Below are positions 24,801 to 34,885 of a stretch of DNA of 64,000 nt, in pieces. The stretch's first letter is position 1; the number at the start of each line of letters is the position of its first letter. Under the pieces are notes generated by a model. That model made no database searches. It saw only the letters and a list, made by a program, of their open reading frames with translations, and had not been told where the DNA came from. Source of the DNA: Thunnus maccoyii (lineage: Eukaryota > Chordata > Actinopteri > Scombriformes > Scombridae); the NCBI RefSeq assembly GCF_910596095.1, contig NC_056547.1, positions 27,469,647-27,533,646 on the forward strand, written 5' to 3'. Position numbers and translations under genes: made by a program.

Positions 24801-25434
24801 TGGAAAACATGGCGCCTTCTACAGATTCCGGTCCAGCACAGGGCGAGTCCTGCCTTTGTTCTATATATATGACTCCTACCTGACTCCACCAGAGTCCTGG
24901 GCAGAGCTCCTGACAGCTAAAGGCTCCCACACCATCAGAGGCACACCATATGATGGGGTTTTTGTTGCCCTCATTGTTGAAGAGCGCCACAAACATGACA
25001 TCCTAGCTAGCGGCTTTGATGGCATGTACACCTACTTTGCTTCCAACGGCTTCTCCTTTGGCTCTTCCCACCAGAACTGGAAAGCCATCAAGGCCTTCTG
25101 CGATTCAAACAATCTGTTGTTCATCCCCAGCGTTGGTCCAGGGTACGTGGACACAGCTGTTCGGCCGTGGAACAACCATAACACGAGGAACCGGGTCAAT
25201 GGGCGTTACTATGAGACGTCCCTGCAGGCAGCTCTATCCGTCAGACCAGAAATTGTCACCATTACTTCCTTTAATCAATGGCACGAAGGCACACAGATAG
25301 AGAAGGCGGTACCCAAGAAAACAGTGACCCGTTTGTACCTGGACTATCAACCCAACCAACCAGAACACTACTTGGAGCTTACGCGCCAGTGGGCAGAGAA
25401 CTTCAACAAGGAAAAGGATAAGTGGCTGATGTGA
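14085..25434 (+). CDS. maneal: Glycoprotein endo-alpha-1,2-mannosidase-like protein (GH99 family)
   Basis: Paralogue of MANEA, the Golgi GH99 enzyme that removes glucosylated mannose from N-glycans bypassing ER glucosidases; MANEAL's own activity is not established to my knowledge. Exons are 14085-14589, 15830-15939, 23082-23158 and 24798-25434, all GT-AG, giving 1329 nt and 442 residues. Residues 8-25 are a hydrophobic signal-anchor (type II Golgi membrane protein). The GH99 domain runs from about residue 88 (FYYLWYGSP) through YIHWDHV, SSFYPELGPYSSRDP, LVLSWYPPG, YIYDSYLT, FDGMYTYFASNGFSFGSSH and SVGPGYVDT to the C-terminal KWLM. KWLM, HIQPYKGRTD and NNHNTRNRVN favour MANEAL over MANEA. In the motif MANEA has as FNEWHEG, this copy reads FNQWHEG (Gln391, Glu394), replacing one of two expected catalytic glutamates. 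Neighbour sf3a3 is also near MANEAL in human 1p34. Confidence 0.93.
14590..15829 (+). other. maneal: maneal intron 1
   Basis: 1240-bp intron. The block 15260-15560 includes GGCCAGTAGGGGGCATTAG and resembles dispersed fish repeats; a 91-residue open frame on its minus strand is not supported as a gene. The exon 1 frame reads on to 14756 within the intron, but homology resumes only at 15830. Confidence 0.65.
16852..17552. mobile_element. Non-autonomous DNA transposon with 11-bp terminal inverted repeats
   Basis: GGTCACACCAG at 16852-16862 is perfectly inverted as CTGGTGTGACC at 17542-17552, enclosing about 700 bp. The interior has no transposase frame. Clear target-site duplications are not visible, so the superfamily is uncertain. 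Confidence 0.5.
20318..20391 (-). CDS. Candidate first coding exon of a nested minus-strand gene
   Basis: On the minus strand an ATG at 20391-20389 opens 24 codons plus two bases (starting MAVFGARARACQSSR), followed by a strong donor, GTAAGAC, at 20317-20311. The segment is GC- and CpG-rich against AT-rich surroundings, as first exons often are. Another frame is also open from an ATG inside the X-box and from an internal ATG (MKVQR), so the reading frame is undecided; it could equally be a non-coding RNA exon. It lies antisense within maneal intron 2. I do not recognise the peptide, and no convincing second exon was found. Confidence 0.3.
20392..20405 (-). promoter_or_regulatory. RFX X-box motif
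   Basis: GTTACCATGGAAAC matches every position of the RFX transcription-factor consensus GTHNYYATRRNAAC. It sits directly before the candidate minus-strand start codon, with a TTTTAAAA (TATA-like) sequence at 20431-20438, about 30 bp further upstream. RFX factors drive ciliary genes through such promoter-proximal sites. Confidence 0.5.
21764..21809. repeat. (CA)n microsatellite
   Basis: CA tract with one AAA interruption inside maneal intron 2. Confidence 0.93.
23159..24797 (+). other. maneal: maneal intron 3
   Basis: 1639-bp intron with donor GTAAGT. At 24020-24070 a GGGGATAAATTAAGTTCTTT stretch followed by an AT-rich end resembles the 3' tail of a fish non-LTR element. A T-rich low-complexity run lies at 24459-24490. 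Confidence 0.6.
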
Positions 25435-25865
25435 GCATGGCTTTACTTAGCCTGGTTGATGCCCTGAGCATGACCAGAAATGACATTAAGTCAGCTCCTC
25501 TGTTGTAAGACAACAACTTTATAGTCATCCACCTACCCTGTTTCTCTCCAACTGAACACTCCTGATGAGATTTTCCCCAAATGTTCACTCTACCCTTACT
25601 GTTTTTAATCACTAACGTTTTTTGTACAGGATTGATAATATCACTAATATGTTGAAGCTACAAGGTCACAATGATGGACAGATAATCATCATTTCCTGAT
25701 ATGATAACAACTTGGTTAAGTATCTGTTTGCGACGTCAAGTGCGGCTATGTACAGTAAATCTCCTCTGTAGGATTTTTTTCTTATTTTCTTATGATAAAA
25801 GACTGTTCTTTCCTGTATTTCCTTGAAGACAAATTAAATTGTGTCTGTTTACTGTTGTGGAATGA
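25435..25865 (+). other. maneal: maneal 3' UTR with candidate polyadenylation signal
   Basis: Sequence after the TGA at 25432-25434. The most plausible polyadenylation hexamer is ATTAAA at 25833-25838, followed by a GT-rich stretch (GTGTCTGTTTACTGTTGTGG). The exact cleavage site is not determinable. Confidence 0.5.
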
Positions 25866-26700
25866 GTGACATGTTTGAGGAAAAGTGGTAGAGGGATCAC
25901 TGCACAAGAAAACTATCTTTCAAGGAAAGGTTAGATGTGATCAAAGAGATCTGCACAAAGCCCTGGGTTGTAGTCAGGTATGTATATGGTTATGAAATGT
26001 GGTACTTCAGTCAATTCTTCCAGACAGTCTAGTTTCAAGGTTGCATTTGTTTACACATGGTGAAATAATCAATACAGTCGAATTTAAAAGGGGGCTATGC
26101 AGACAAAAACATTGGATGCAAACAGAAGCTGCTGAGAGCTGCTGCAGCTGGTCTAAATTATGGGTGCATTGAGGATCTGAATTGGAATGGATTCGTTTTC
26201 TTGGTATACTGTCGTATTTCATTCATTTAAGGCCATTATAGACCAATCAGAGCTTGAAAACAAGTCACACAGACTCTCCATTTGTTTATTTATTGAACAG
26301 AGATTTGGTCGAAGGCTGAAAAATTCAGCTGTGAGGGAATCTGAACACACAGTTCTGACTTAAAAGATAATGCTGGTTTATTGCAACTTGGGTGTAATTG
26401 GCCATCATTTCTATTTGTTATGGTAACATTGTACACACTGAAGCAGAGATCTAGGAAGGTTGTAAACAAGCTAACAGTTTAGCCAGATGAAGTAAACCAC
26501 TTTATTTGGAGATAAACTGATCCAGAATGTCAATGTCACTGAAAATGAGGACATGCCCTCAATGATACCTCGAGATGTAAATAAAGGTTGAATGAATGAA
26601 AAGAAGCAGGCGAGTCGAGGGAGCTATAGTAGCTGTGGAAGGAGGAAGTGAAAAGGGGTGCTGTAAACAAATAATATCAACGGAGGAGAGCCAGGATGAT
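25866..26700. other. Intergenic, with a possible non-LTR retroelement tail
   Basis: Mostly featureless. At about 26555-26600 CCTCGAGATGTAAATAAAGGTTGAATGAATGA resembles in outline the 3' tails of fish non-LTR elements. The GC-rich block begins directly afterwards. Confidence 0.45.
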
Positions 26701-26708
26701 TCATAAAG

Positions 26709-27001
26709 GATGGATCGAGGGAGGGATGAAGGGATGAGGGTTGAGGGTCGAAGGGTGAGGGATGAAGAGATGAGGGTCGAGGGGTGAGGGATGAAGGGAT
26801 GAGGATCGAGGAGTGAGGGATGAAGGGATGAGGGTCGAGGGATGAAGGTCGAGGGATGAAGGGATGAAGGTCAAGGGGTGAGAGATGAAGGTATGAGGGG
26901 CGAGGGATGAAGGGATGAGGGTCGAGGGATAAGGGATGAATGGATAAGGATCGAGGGGTGAGGGATGAAGGGATGAGGGTCGAGAGGTGAGGGAGGAAGG
27001 G
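26709..27001. repeat. 29-bp minisatellite, purine-rich
   Basis: About ten tandem units beginning GATGAAGGGATGAGGGTCGA, full length 29 bp, with shortened variants of 22 and 14 bp. The strand shown is almost free of C. Its complement contains no stop codon in any frame, which produces two long overlapping but meaningless minus-strand open frames rich in Ser, Pro, His and Leu. Confidence 0.93.
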
Positions 27002-27080
27002 ATGCATGTGAAGTGGTAAGATGTGCGGCTCATAGACGCAGGGATGAAACAAAAACACGAGGCAATTAAGATGTAGGGAG

Positions 27081-28440
27081 CAGGCACATGGGGAAATATG
27101 ACCTGGCCCTAGCTAGGGCTGAAGCAGTCTGTTGCCGCGCCATAGTGGCGGCAGGATGGAATCATCGCTGTGCCAGTGCGGGGGGCGCTGGGTAGGGAAC
27201 CCGCAAGCGAGTGGTTGGCTGGAGTGGGTGGTGGAACTGGAGGATGTGCAGAACTGGAAAGCCTGGCTTTGTAGGCCATGGAGGGGCGGAGTGGTGGAGG
27301 CCAGAGTGAAAGTGCTTGCAGGCACAATGTTAACGATGCCTGGAGCGAGGGGTTCGGCGACGGGGAGTGTTGAAGACACAGAAAAAACATTTGGGTGTTT
27401 GGAAAGGGAGGGTGAAGGGAGGGGAACAGGGATAGAACAGTAGGGAATTGAGTGTGTCCATCAGAGGGAGCACCATGGCTCGGTGCGACTGTTGCTGTGG
27501 TAATGGCAGGACCAGAGGTGGCTGAGGGAAGAAACATAAAAGAAGGAGCTGTTGGAGCGGGTGGAGCCGAAAGCGTAGAGGTAGCTCCAGCTGAAGGAAG
27601 GGAAGAGGAGAAGATGAGGGGATAGATGTGCGGGGGTTGATTGTGCAGCCTGCGAACGAAAAACGCGAGACAGATCAGGCAGGGAGGGAGCAGGCACAGG
27701 GGAAGGTACAACCTGGCCCTGCGAGAGGGCTGAAGCAGTTGGCTGCGTTGTGACGTCATCGACATGCGGCGTACAGGTGGCGCTGGGCGGGGAACCCGGA
27801 AGTGAGCAGCCGTCCGGAGCGGTGGTGGAGGTGGAGGCAGAGAGGAGCAGGAAGAACCTGGCTTTGTTGTCAGTTCGGCGAAACAGGATTTTTATCTGGA
27901 GTTCAGCCAGGGCTGAAGAAGTCTGGGCTCTGTTGTAGTAGGCAGCGTTGTGACGTCATCGGTGTGCATCGGCCCGGCGGCGGACAATGAACCCGCAAGA
28001 GTGGGAGGATTCGAGCTGCCGGCGAGAGGGTTGGTGAAAGTAGAGTCTGCATAGAGTTGGAAAGTTTGTCTTTATCATCGTTTCGTAGGAGTGGGACGAC
28101 CGTCTCCTTGAGAGCTCGCCAGAGGTGAGCAAACATCCGGTTGAAGATGTTAATTGCTTGGAAAAGAACCGCGTCCGAGTGGGCCATTGCGTGGATGCGT
28201 GTGGAGCGTCTGGATCCCAGCTGATCAGAAGCGCGGCGTCTGGAGGAGAAGGGTTCCATGTGGATGTGGTGGTGAAGGAGATATCTCGTTGGTACTGCTG
28301 GATCTAGTCGTGGGCGGTATGTTGCCAAGGAACGTGGATCACGGAGCACAGGCAGGAGGTAAGCGTTTGCAATGCAAGCGTGTCGTAGGTCGCATGAGAA
28401 CTGAGACGAACGGGAGAGAAAGGGGTTAGACACGCTTACA
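27081..28440. repeat. GC-rich modular direct-repeat block, origin unknown
   Basis: Three diverged direct copies of one module start near 27081, 27691 and 27900. Shared landmarks in order are GCAGGCACA(T)GGGG (first two), CCTGGCCCT, GGGCTGAAG(A/C)AGT, GGAACCCG(C/G)AAG and a CCTGGCTTTGT-like phrase. TGACGTCA palindromes lie at 27751-27758 and 27951-27958. The block is CpG-rich against AT-rich flanks. A minus-strand frame at 27903-28553 includes a protein-like stretch (AINIFNRMFAHLWRALKET) but matches no family I can name. It may be a decayed mobile element or a CpG-island-like regulatory region. Confidence 0.55.
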
Positions 28441-29690
28441 AAGGTATGCAAGGATGATCGAATTAGTGAGGCACAAAAGGGCTCTTTTAGACAAAATTTA
28501 TGAGAATTGAGACAACTGAGAAAGAGGACAGAGATCCCACACAGGAACCACAAGAACTGTGATTGGTTATATCTGGCTGCTTAGTTTTGTGGACTACAAA
28601 ACAAAATCTATACTGTGGGCATCTTTGGCAGGAGTCCTGTTAACCCCTGTGTCAAGTATAAATCCAGTTTAAGACACACCTACTATATGTGGGCACAGGA
28701 AATCAGGTAAGGCTTTGTTCCTCTAAACTATAATAATGCCATTAAAAAAATTTTAAAAAGATAAACCTACAGTAATGGGCTTGTCTGTGTTGGTTTGTGT
28801 AATATATAAGTGGTGGTTTTGTCCTTGCTTCCTTTTGTTATGCTAAGTTTCCAAGCAAGTGCTGCCAGTTCAACCTTATAAAACCATTGGAGTTAATTCC
28901 AGCAGTTGATTTGGATTATGTTCCCAATCCTGCATTAGCAAATCTCTATTTATAGGCATCTCATGCAAGTAGTTCAGTACACTGAACCAAAACACAAGAG
29001 ACTGTTAGAGAGATGAAAATACACTACCTCAAACATTCTTGCTGTTAGCACTCCCTCACTAACACCTAGACATTTCAGGCAGTTCTAATCCATACTAAAT
29101 CCATAAACCATTGAAGCAGCTTTCAGTGTGCAGACGTGACTTTAGTCAGTTGATGAGGGGCGACATGCTCATGTGTAATTTACCAGTGAAGCCTGAGGAA
29201 ATGCCTCCATGCCAGGCAGTTGGAAGTGGAACAGCTCAGGCGTAGTGAACCAACCAGTGTCCAAGTAACCTGGCTTCAGCTCTCATCTGAATGAGAAATC
29301 ACTGGAGCAAAGATGATCCCTTAGGACACTCTAATGCCATGCTTTAATGGCTCTGCCCTCATAAAGCCTGTGCCCACGAAAATGACAGGTTACCACCAGG
29401 CTGCTGGCGGCCCACTTACAAATGTCAGGCCTGGGAGCAGCTAATCATCGCTAATCTACAGTTTGGGGTCTTAAAAGGCAAGTAGAGTGTTTTTTTTTTA
29501 CTTTGGAAACTAAAATGCTGAGGGTAAGGGCCAGGATCATACTACTACTATCACTTCTGCAAAAACTACTGACACTAAATGGATCCAGCTCTACTATATA
29601 CTGCTGCTGCTATTTCTACTACTACTATTGCCAGTATTGCTCAGTGCTGGGGAATCAATCACTTTTAGCCATGCTCGCACTAAGGCACTA
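28441..29690. other. Intergenic; possible conserved non-coding segment at 29140-29470
   Basis: No exon-like segment found. 29140-29470 is GC-balanced, non-repetitive and unlike its flanks, as conserved non-coding elements often are, but this is untested. Confidence 0.4.
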
Positions 29691-30140
29691 GAGATACCAA
29701 TGTCAGTTGGCCGCTCCACCTTTTTGGTCCAGAAATATCTCAACCATTGGATGGAATGCTATGAAATTTTGTACAGGAATTCTAATGACTTCTGTGATTT
29801 CCTAACTTTTCATCTTACGCCACCATCAAGTCCAAATTTCAATTTGCAAATCAATACTTTCTAATGTAAGCTGTGTTTGAGTCAGACTGACCTGTCCATG
29901 TCAGTAAACATTGCAACCTTGTAAATACCTGCAATGACATTCACATCAGCCTTAGCTTCACTTTTTATTCAGTGCTGATTAGCACATATTAACATGCTAA
30001 CATGCTAAACTAAAGTAGCCATTGTACTGTAAACTAACTTGCTAAACATCAGTATTTTAACATTATCTTTTTGGGCATGTTAGCATGTTGAAATCGGCAG
30101 ACCACCTATAGTGTCACTAGCATGCCTGTAGACTCAGTAA
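29690..30140. repeat. Dispersed fish repeat with GCTAAC/GTTAGC motifs
   Basis: Contains the phrases TATCTCAACCATTGGATGGA and several ATGCTAAC/GTTAGCATG motifs ending near GCCTGTAGACTC. I recognise this arrangement from a very common fish repeat. No coding content. Confidence 0.6.
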
Positions 30141-31327
30141 CCCAGTAGCCTAATGTCATGCATTGGTTTTCATGACTTGTATGGTTACTAGCCTTGTGAA
30201 AATAGTTACAGATAAAAAGTCCGCAAAATTGTGCAATAGGCATAGGTGTATAGTATGTATGTAGATGTCAATGGTGTGACTCTCAGAAAGTAATGTAGTG
30301 AGGTAATTGATTAACTTAAGGAGAGTAATTAATTCATTATTTTTTCAGCACTGAGCCTCACCCTAATACTGTCCTAAAACTTCAACTGATGTCTGTTTGT
30401 CTTGCCCTAAGAATTCACCAAGTCTCTTTGTCAGACCACTTGGGTCCAGAGTAAGATATCATGACACTGCTAAACAGATTGTAATCACGTTTCTTTATTA
30501 TATATATTTATTATATATATTTAGTCAATTTTTTAGTCCATTATTACAAGACTTTCTATTAAATTTGCTGTGAATGTTCCTGGTACCCAGAAGGTAAATG
30601 CTAACATTTATGGGGATGCCCTAACTTTTTCTATAGAACCACCCTCAGGCCAAAATGTCAAGATTGCACACAAAAATATATAATGTAATGGGAAGATTGC
30701 CATAAAATTGAACACATTTGTATTCCTCAGAGTATGAATCTGTTCCAATTTTTGCACACAACATATCTCTAAATCTAATTGGCAGATAACCCTGAAATTT
30801 GTTATGAGCACAGTCATGTTGGGCCATGTACCAACAGTGGCACCACAAGTACAACAGACTGAGTTGTTTCTTGCATTGACTCAGAGGCAGCTGAGCCAAA
30901 AGGGTTTTGTCTAAAGTTGTTTTTCAGGCTTTTTTTATTACGCAATCCCATCCCATATTTTACATGTTTGCTACACCAGTAAACAAACAAGTTATGGTAC
31001 AATTTCATTAAAATACATAATTAAAGACAGCTAATTGAATTTATAACTATGTGTTTTTTCTTTGAAGTCAGTCTTCCAAAGATGAGATGTTTTTTCTTTC
31101 TCCTACCAGTATACTGAATATTACAATAGTCACACTGTAAACATGCTGACAATATTATAATGAAATTGGCAAATGTGCTGGTATGTATGAAGAAAAATGT
31201 ATGAGACAAGCTTTTCTTAAAAATGGAACCATATGTTTCAAGCAGGAGAATATCAGATAAGGGCTTTCCAACACCACTAAAACATCTGCTACATGACAGG
31301 TCATTTATCAAAGAAATCCTCTTTGTG
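30141..31327. other. Intergenic, no gene seen
   Basis: AT-rich DNA. TATATATTTATTATATATATTT near 30500-30522 is low complexity. Minus-strand open frames near 30600-31300 have no splice context or family resemblance. Confidence 0.5.

Positions 31328-31328
<1 letters not shown>

Positions 31329-31387
<59 letters not shown>
31329..31387. repeat. (TG)n microsatellite
   Basis: About 29 uninterrupted TG units, the longest pure TG tract in the window. Confidence 0.96.
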
Positions 31388-31389
<2 letters not shown>

Positions 31390-34066
31390 CTATTTTTTAA
31401 TCAATTACTTAATTTAAACCATTTTTAAAACTTTTTTCAAAATACCATGATTTAATGTATTTTCTCCATATAATTTTTCGACATGTTTATTTATTGGCCT
31501 TTCAATAACGTAATGAATTAATAAACTAATATTTCTATTCTGTTTTTATAAAAACAAGGAAATAATGCTTCAGCACTCTTTTGCAGCACAGAAATGTAAT
31601 GTCTTACAGAACAACAACTATTTTAGCTATTTTTTACTAATTATTTACAACCAATAGAGACATTGATAGTGTCTCTGGGAAGCTATAAAATAGATCATTA
31701 CTGTTGATTACGCAATGAATATGCTGAAATGTTATAGAGTGAACTGAGCACATCATTAACAGTGAATGTTAATGAGCCTTATGGCTCCAGCAGTGCAGTT
31801 GTATAATGAAGACTATTAGAAGGTTAGCTGCACGGTTATATTGGACTAAACCCAGCAGGCAGATGATACAAGGTCTTGTCTGTCTCTTCTTTTTCTCTGT
31901 ATTACTTTTTCATAACCTCACTGTACGTGTCACAGTGTACTGTATCTACTAAGACTAAAGACTAAAGAATAAAATCCCATGTGTTTCTACCAGAAAATCA
32001 TGGTAAAGCAGCACCATCTGCAGGATTTAATGAGCTGTAAAAGGGTGAAGATTTCATTTAATGGTTGAAATTGCAGCTTTTTAAAAAAAAAAAAAAAATG
32101 GAGGCTTTTAAAAATGACTGCAGGACACCACAGGCCTTGACTAAATAGGTTTTTGAAAGCCAATTCTGTATTACCCCAACATTTGTGTCATGGCAGGGTG
32201 GAATCCTCTGATGCAACATGTGACATTAAACCATATACTAAAAGCAAAATATTCTTAAAGGGTCTGCTTTAAATTCAAATCTAGCCATGGCATATGTTAT
32301 ATAAAACACTGTGAACATGGTTATATGAAAACATGAAAAACATGAAGCTTCAAAGCTGTGGTTGTAGGACTCCAGCCTCTCCTCAATCAGCACTGTGTAT
32401 TGGTTTTATGATCACTGGCAAGGAACATGTCCTATAAGAATTGGGTTTAACTCATTTGAAATATTTGTGAGAACTGAGGCGTCACATCTTTCCATCACCA
32501 CTGGAATCAAAGACTGAAAAAACTGAGTCTGAAGGATTCCTCTCATATCCTATGAAGAGAAATGCTTGCAACACTTCTTAATGTAAAATATGTTGTCCAA
32601 TTTGGAATGACATAATTACAGAATCAACGATTATCTAATAGACTCACTGTGAGCAAAGGAGCTCAGATCAGTCACCGCAGAGATAGAAATAGAAAATTAA
32701 TTTAGTGATTTCTTATGAGACCCGGCTGAACTGACTGTACATCTATTTTCTGCACAGCTGGTTAGTCTGCTGCTCATTTCTGCAGCCTTGTGATGGCAAC
32801 AGGCTTATGACAGTAAAGCAGTGTGCTAAAGATGAGCAACTCTACTGTTATCCACAACTGTTTGTAGACTGCAGCACTTCATTTTCTATTGATCACATTC
32901 ATTGATCAAACATCTAAAGGTGTCAGGAAAAACAGACTTGTGTTTCCTCTGAAGCCACCAGCAGGTCAGAGTTTTTACTTATCCAGTGAAATATCTCTAG
33001 TTGACAGCTTGGCACAAAACATTATTGTACAGACATTTATTGACGTATACTAATGACTTTTTGTCTAGCATCACCATGAGGTTGACATTTATGGTTTCGA
33101 CTGTAAGTTTTGATTACTTTGAATTTACCCTGGCATTAGATTATATACAGTCAATGACTTCATATATGTTTAACTTAACATTTATGATTCGTTTTCCAAA
33201 ATAGGAATGTAAACCTGAACGGCCAAACACAGGGATACAAGAGCTCCATCTGGTGGAGTTTACAAGCCACTTGGAGACATTTTACTCGTTACAAATCCTC
33301 CAGCCTGCCTGTGATGGATATTTGAATGCAGAGTTTCATCACTCTAACATCCAACACAGGTTCCCACATAGAAACTAAGCACGGAAAAATGTAAAGTTAA
33401 GAGTCACATTAATGGTTGTAGTGGTAAATTACATGGAAGGGAGTATATAATCTGATCTTTATGTGATAAACAACCAGAATTTCTCACAATGGCAAAACAT
33501 CTGCATGTTTGGAAAGTGTACACAGTCTTTGTCCACATTGAAAATAATGTCTTTGCATCACAGTTTGACCAGTGTGTGATATGATGTTATGAATCTAACA
33601 CATAAAAAACTCTTTGTTACAAAAGGTCTTAGATACACTGGTTCCTTATTACTGATGAAAAATAATTTAAGATGAAATAACAAACAATAATACAATGTGA
33701 AGAACTGTCATAACAAAAGTCTTTAATAAAAATGTCTCTCCTGTAGTGGCTCGCACTTTGGTCACAAACATCTCCTTAAAGGCCTGTTGACCCTGAAGCT
33801 GGTAACACCTATCATGTGACATCACTGTAATGATACAGTGTCATGGTATCAGACCTGAGATGATCTTATTACTTCACACTGTTGACAGAGCTGTCAGAAC
33901 AGAAGACTTGCCTGTTAGAACTTAAAACCACACATTTGACTTTATTGTTGACCAAAGTCAAAATCAAAAGTCACAATCAGTTCATGGTTAATCAGAAATT
34001 TAAAGGTGAAAATTGAGTAAAACTGAATATTTGCTGGTGTGGATTTGGAGTCTGGCAACTCTCAAA
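31388..34066. other. Intergenic, no gene seen
   Basis: AT-rich DNA with a poly-A run at 32083-32098. No supported coding, RNA or mobile feature. Confidence 0.5.
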
Positions 34067-34074
34067 CTGTATTT

Positions 34075-34877
34075 CAGTGGTGGAAAGTAACCAAGTACAT
34101 TTACTCAACTACTGTATTTAAGTACAGTTTTGAGGTACTTGTACTTTACTTGAGTATTTCCATGTGATGCTACTTTATACTTCCACTCCACTACATTTCA
34201 GAGGGAAATATTGTACTTTCTACTCCACTACATTTATTTGACAGCTTTAGTTACTTTTCAGATGAAGATTTGACACAATGGATAATATAACAAGCTTTTA
34301 AAATACAACACATTGTTAAAGATGAAACCAGTGGTTTCCAACCTTTTTGGCTTTTGACGTCTTACAAAAAGCAGTGTGTAGTTGGGGTCACATTTCACAT
34401 GTCTATGAGTTGTTAACAGCTCCACCAAATAGTGATTTTTCCCTCTAAACTTCTCACATGCTTTCATTTCAATAAATGTTCAAATGATCCAATATACAAA
34501 GATTAATCCATTAATCATCTCACGACCCCTCAGATTTATCTGCTGACCCTTTGGAGGGGCCCGACCCCTAGGTTGGGAACCACTGGAGTAGTTGAAAAAG
34601 TAGTGTAAACTAGCTCCACCTCCAGCAGCTACAACAGTAACATGCTGCTCTAACACTGATGCTTCACTATTAATAATCTAATGATGTCATATATAATAAT
34701 AAATCAGTCAGAGGGACCAAACCACTACTTTTACTGCAATACTTTATCTACATCAAGCTCATAATATGTACTTTTACTGTAGTAAGGTTTTTCATGCAGG
34801 ACTTTTATTTGTAATGGAGTATTTTTACATTGATACTTTTACTAAGGTAAAGGATCTGAACACTTCCTCCACCACTG
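34075..34877. mobile_element. hAT-like non-autonomous DNA transposon
   Basis: Ends are CAGTGGTGGAAAG at 34075 and, inverted, CCTCCACCACTG ending at 34877; the outer 10 bp are perfectly inverted. The element is flanked by a perfect 8-bp duplication, CTGTATTT, at 34067-34074 and 34878-34885. An 8-bp target duplication is the hAT signature. The interior, with repeated phrases about TACTTGAGTATTT and ACTCCACTACATTT, is a very common percomorph repeat and carries no transposase. Confidence 0.9.
34328..34586. mobile_element. Nested non-autonomous element inside the hAT-like repeat
   Basis: CCAGTGGTTTCCAACC at 34328-34343 and its near-perfect inverse GGTTGGGAACCACTGG at 34571-34586 bound about 260 bp inside the larger element. 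The inner sequence (GACCCCT...GGGGCCCGACCCC near the right end) is another widespread fish repeat. No clear flanking duplication survives. Confidence 0.8.
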
Positions 34878-34885
34878 CTGTATTT

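Noticed and set aside
14085..25434. Assignment as MANEA rather than MANEAL
   Set aside because: The C-terminal KWLM, HIQPYKGR and SFGSSHQNWKA, plus sf3a3 close by (as with human MANEAL on 1p34), fit MANEAL better.
26624..27087. Two long minus-strand frames rich in Ser-Pro-His-Leu
   Set aside because: They arise from the 29-bp minisatellite, whose complement has no stop codon in any frame; no start context, splice sites or homologue.
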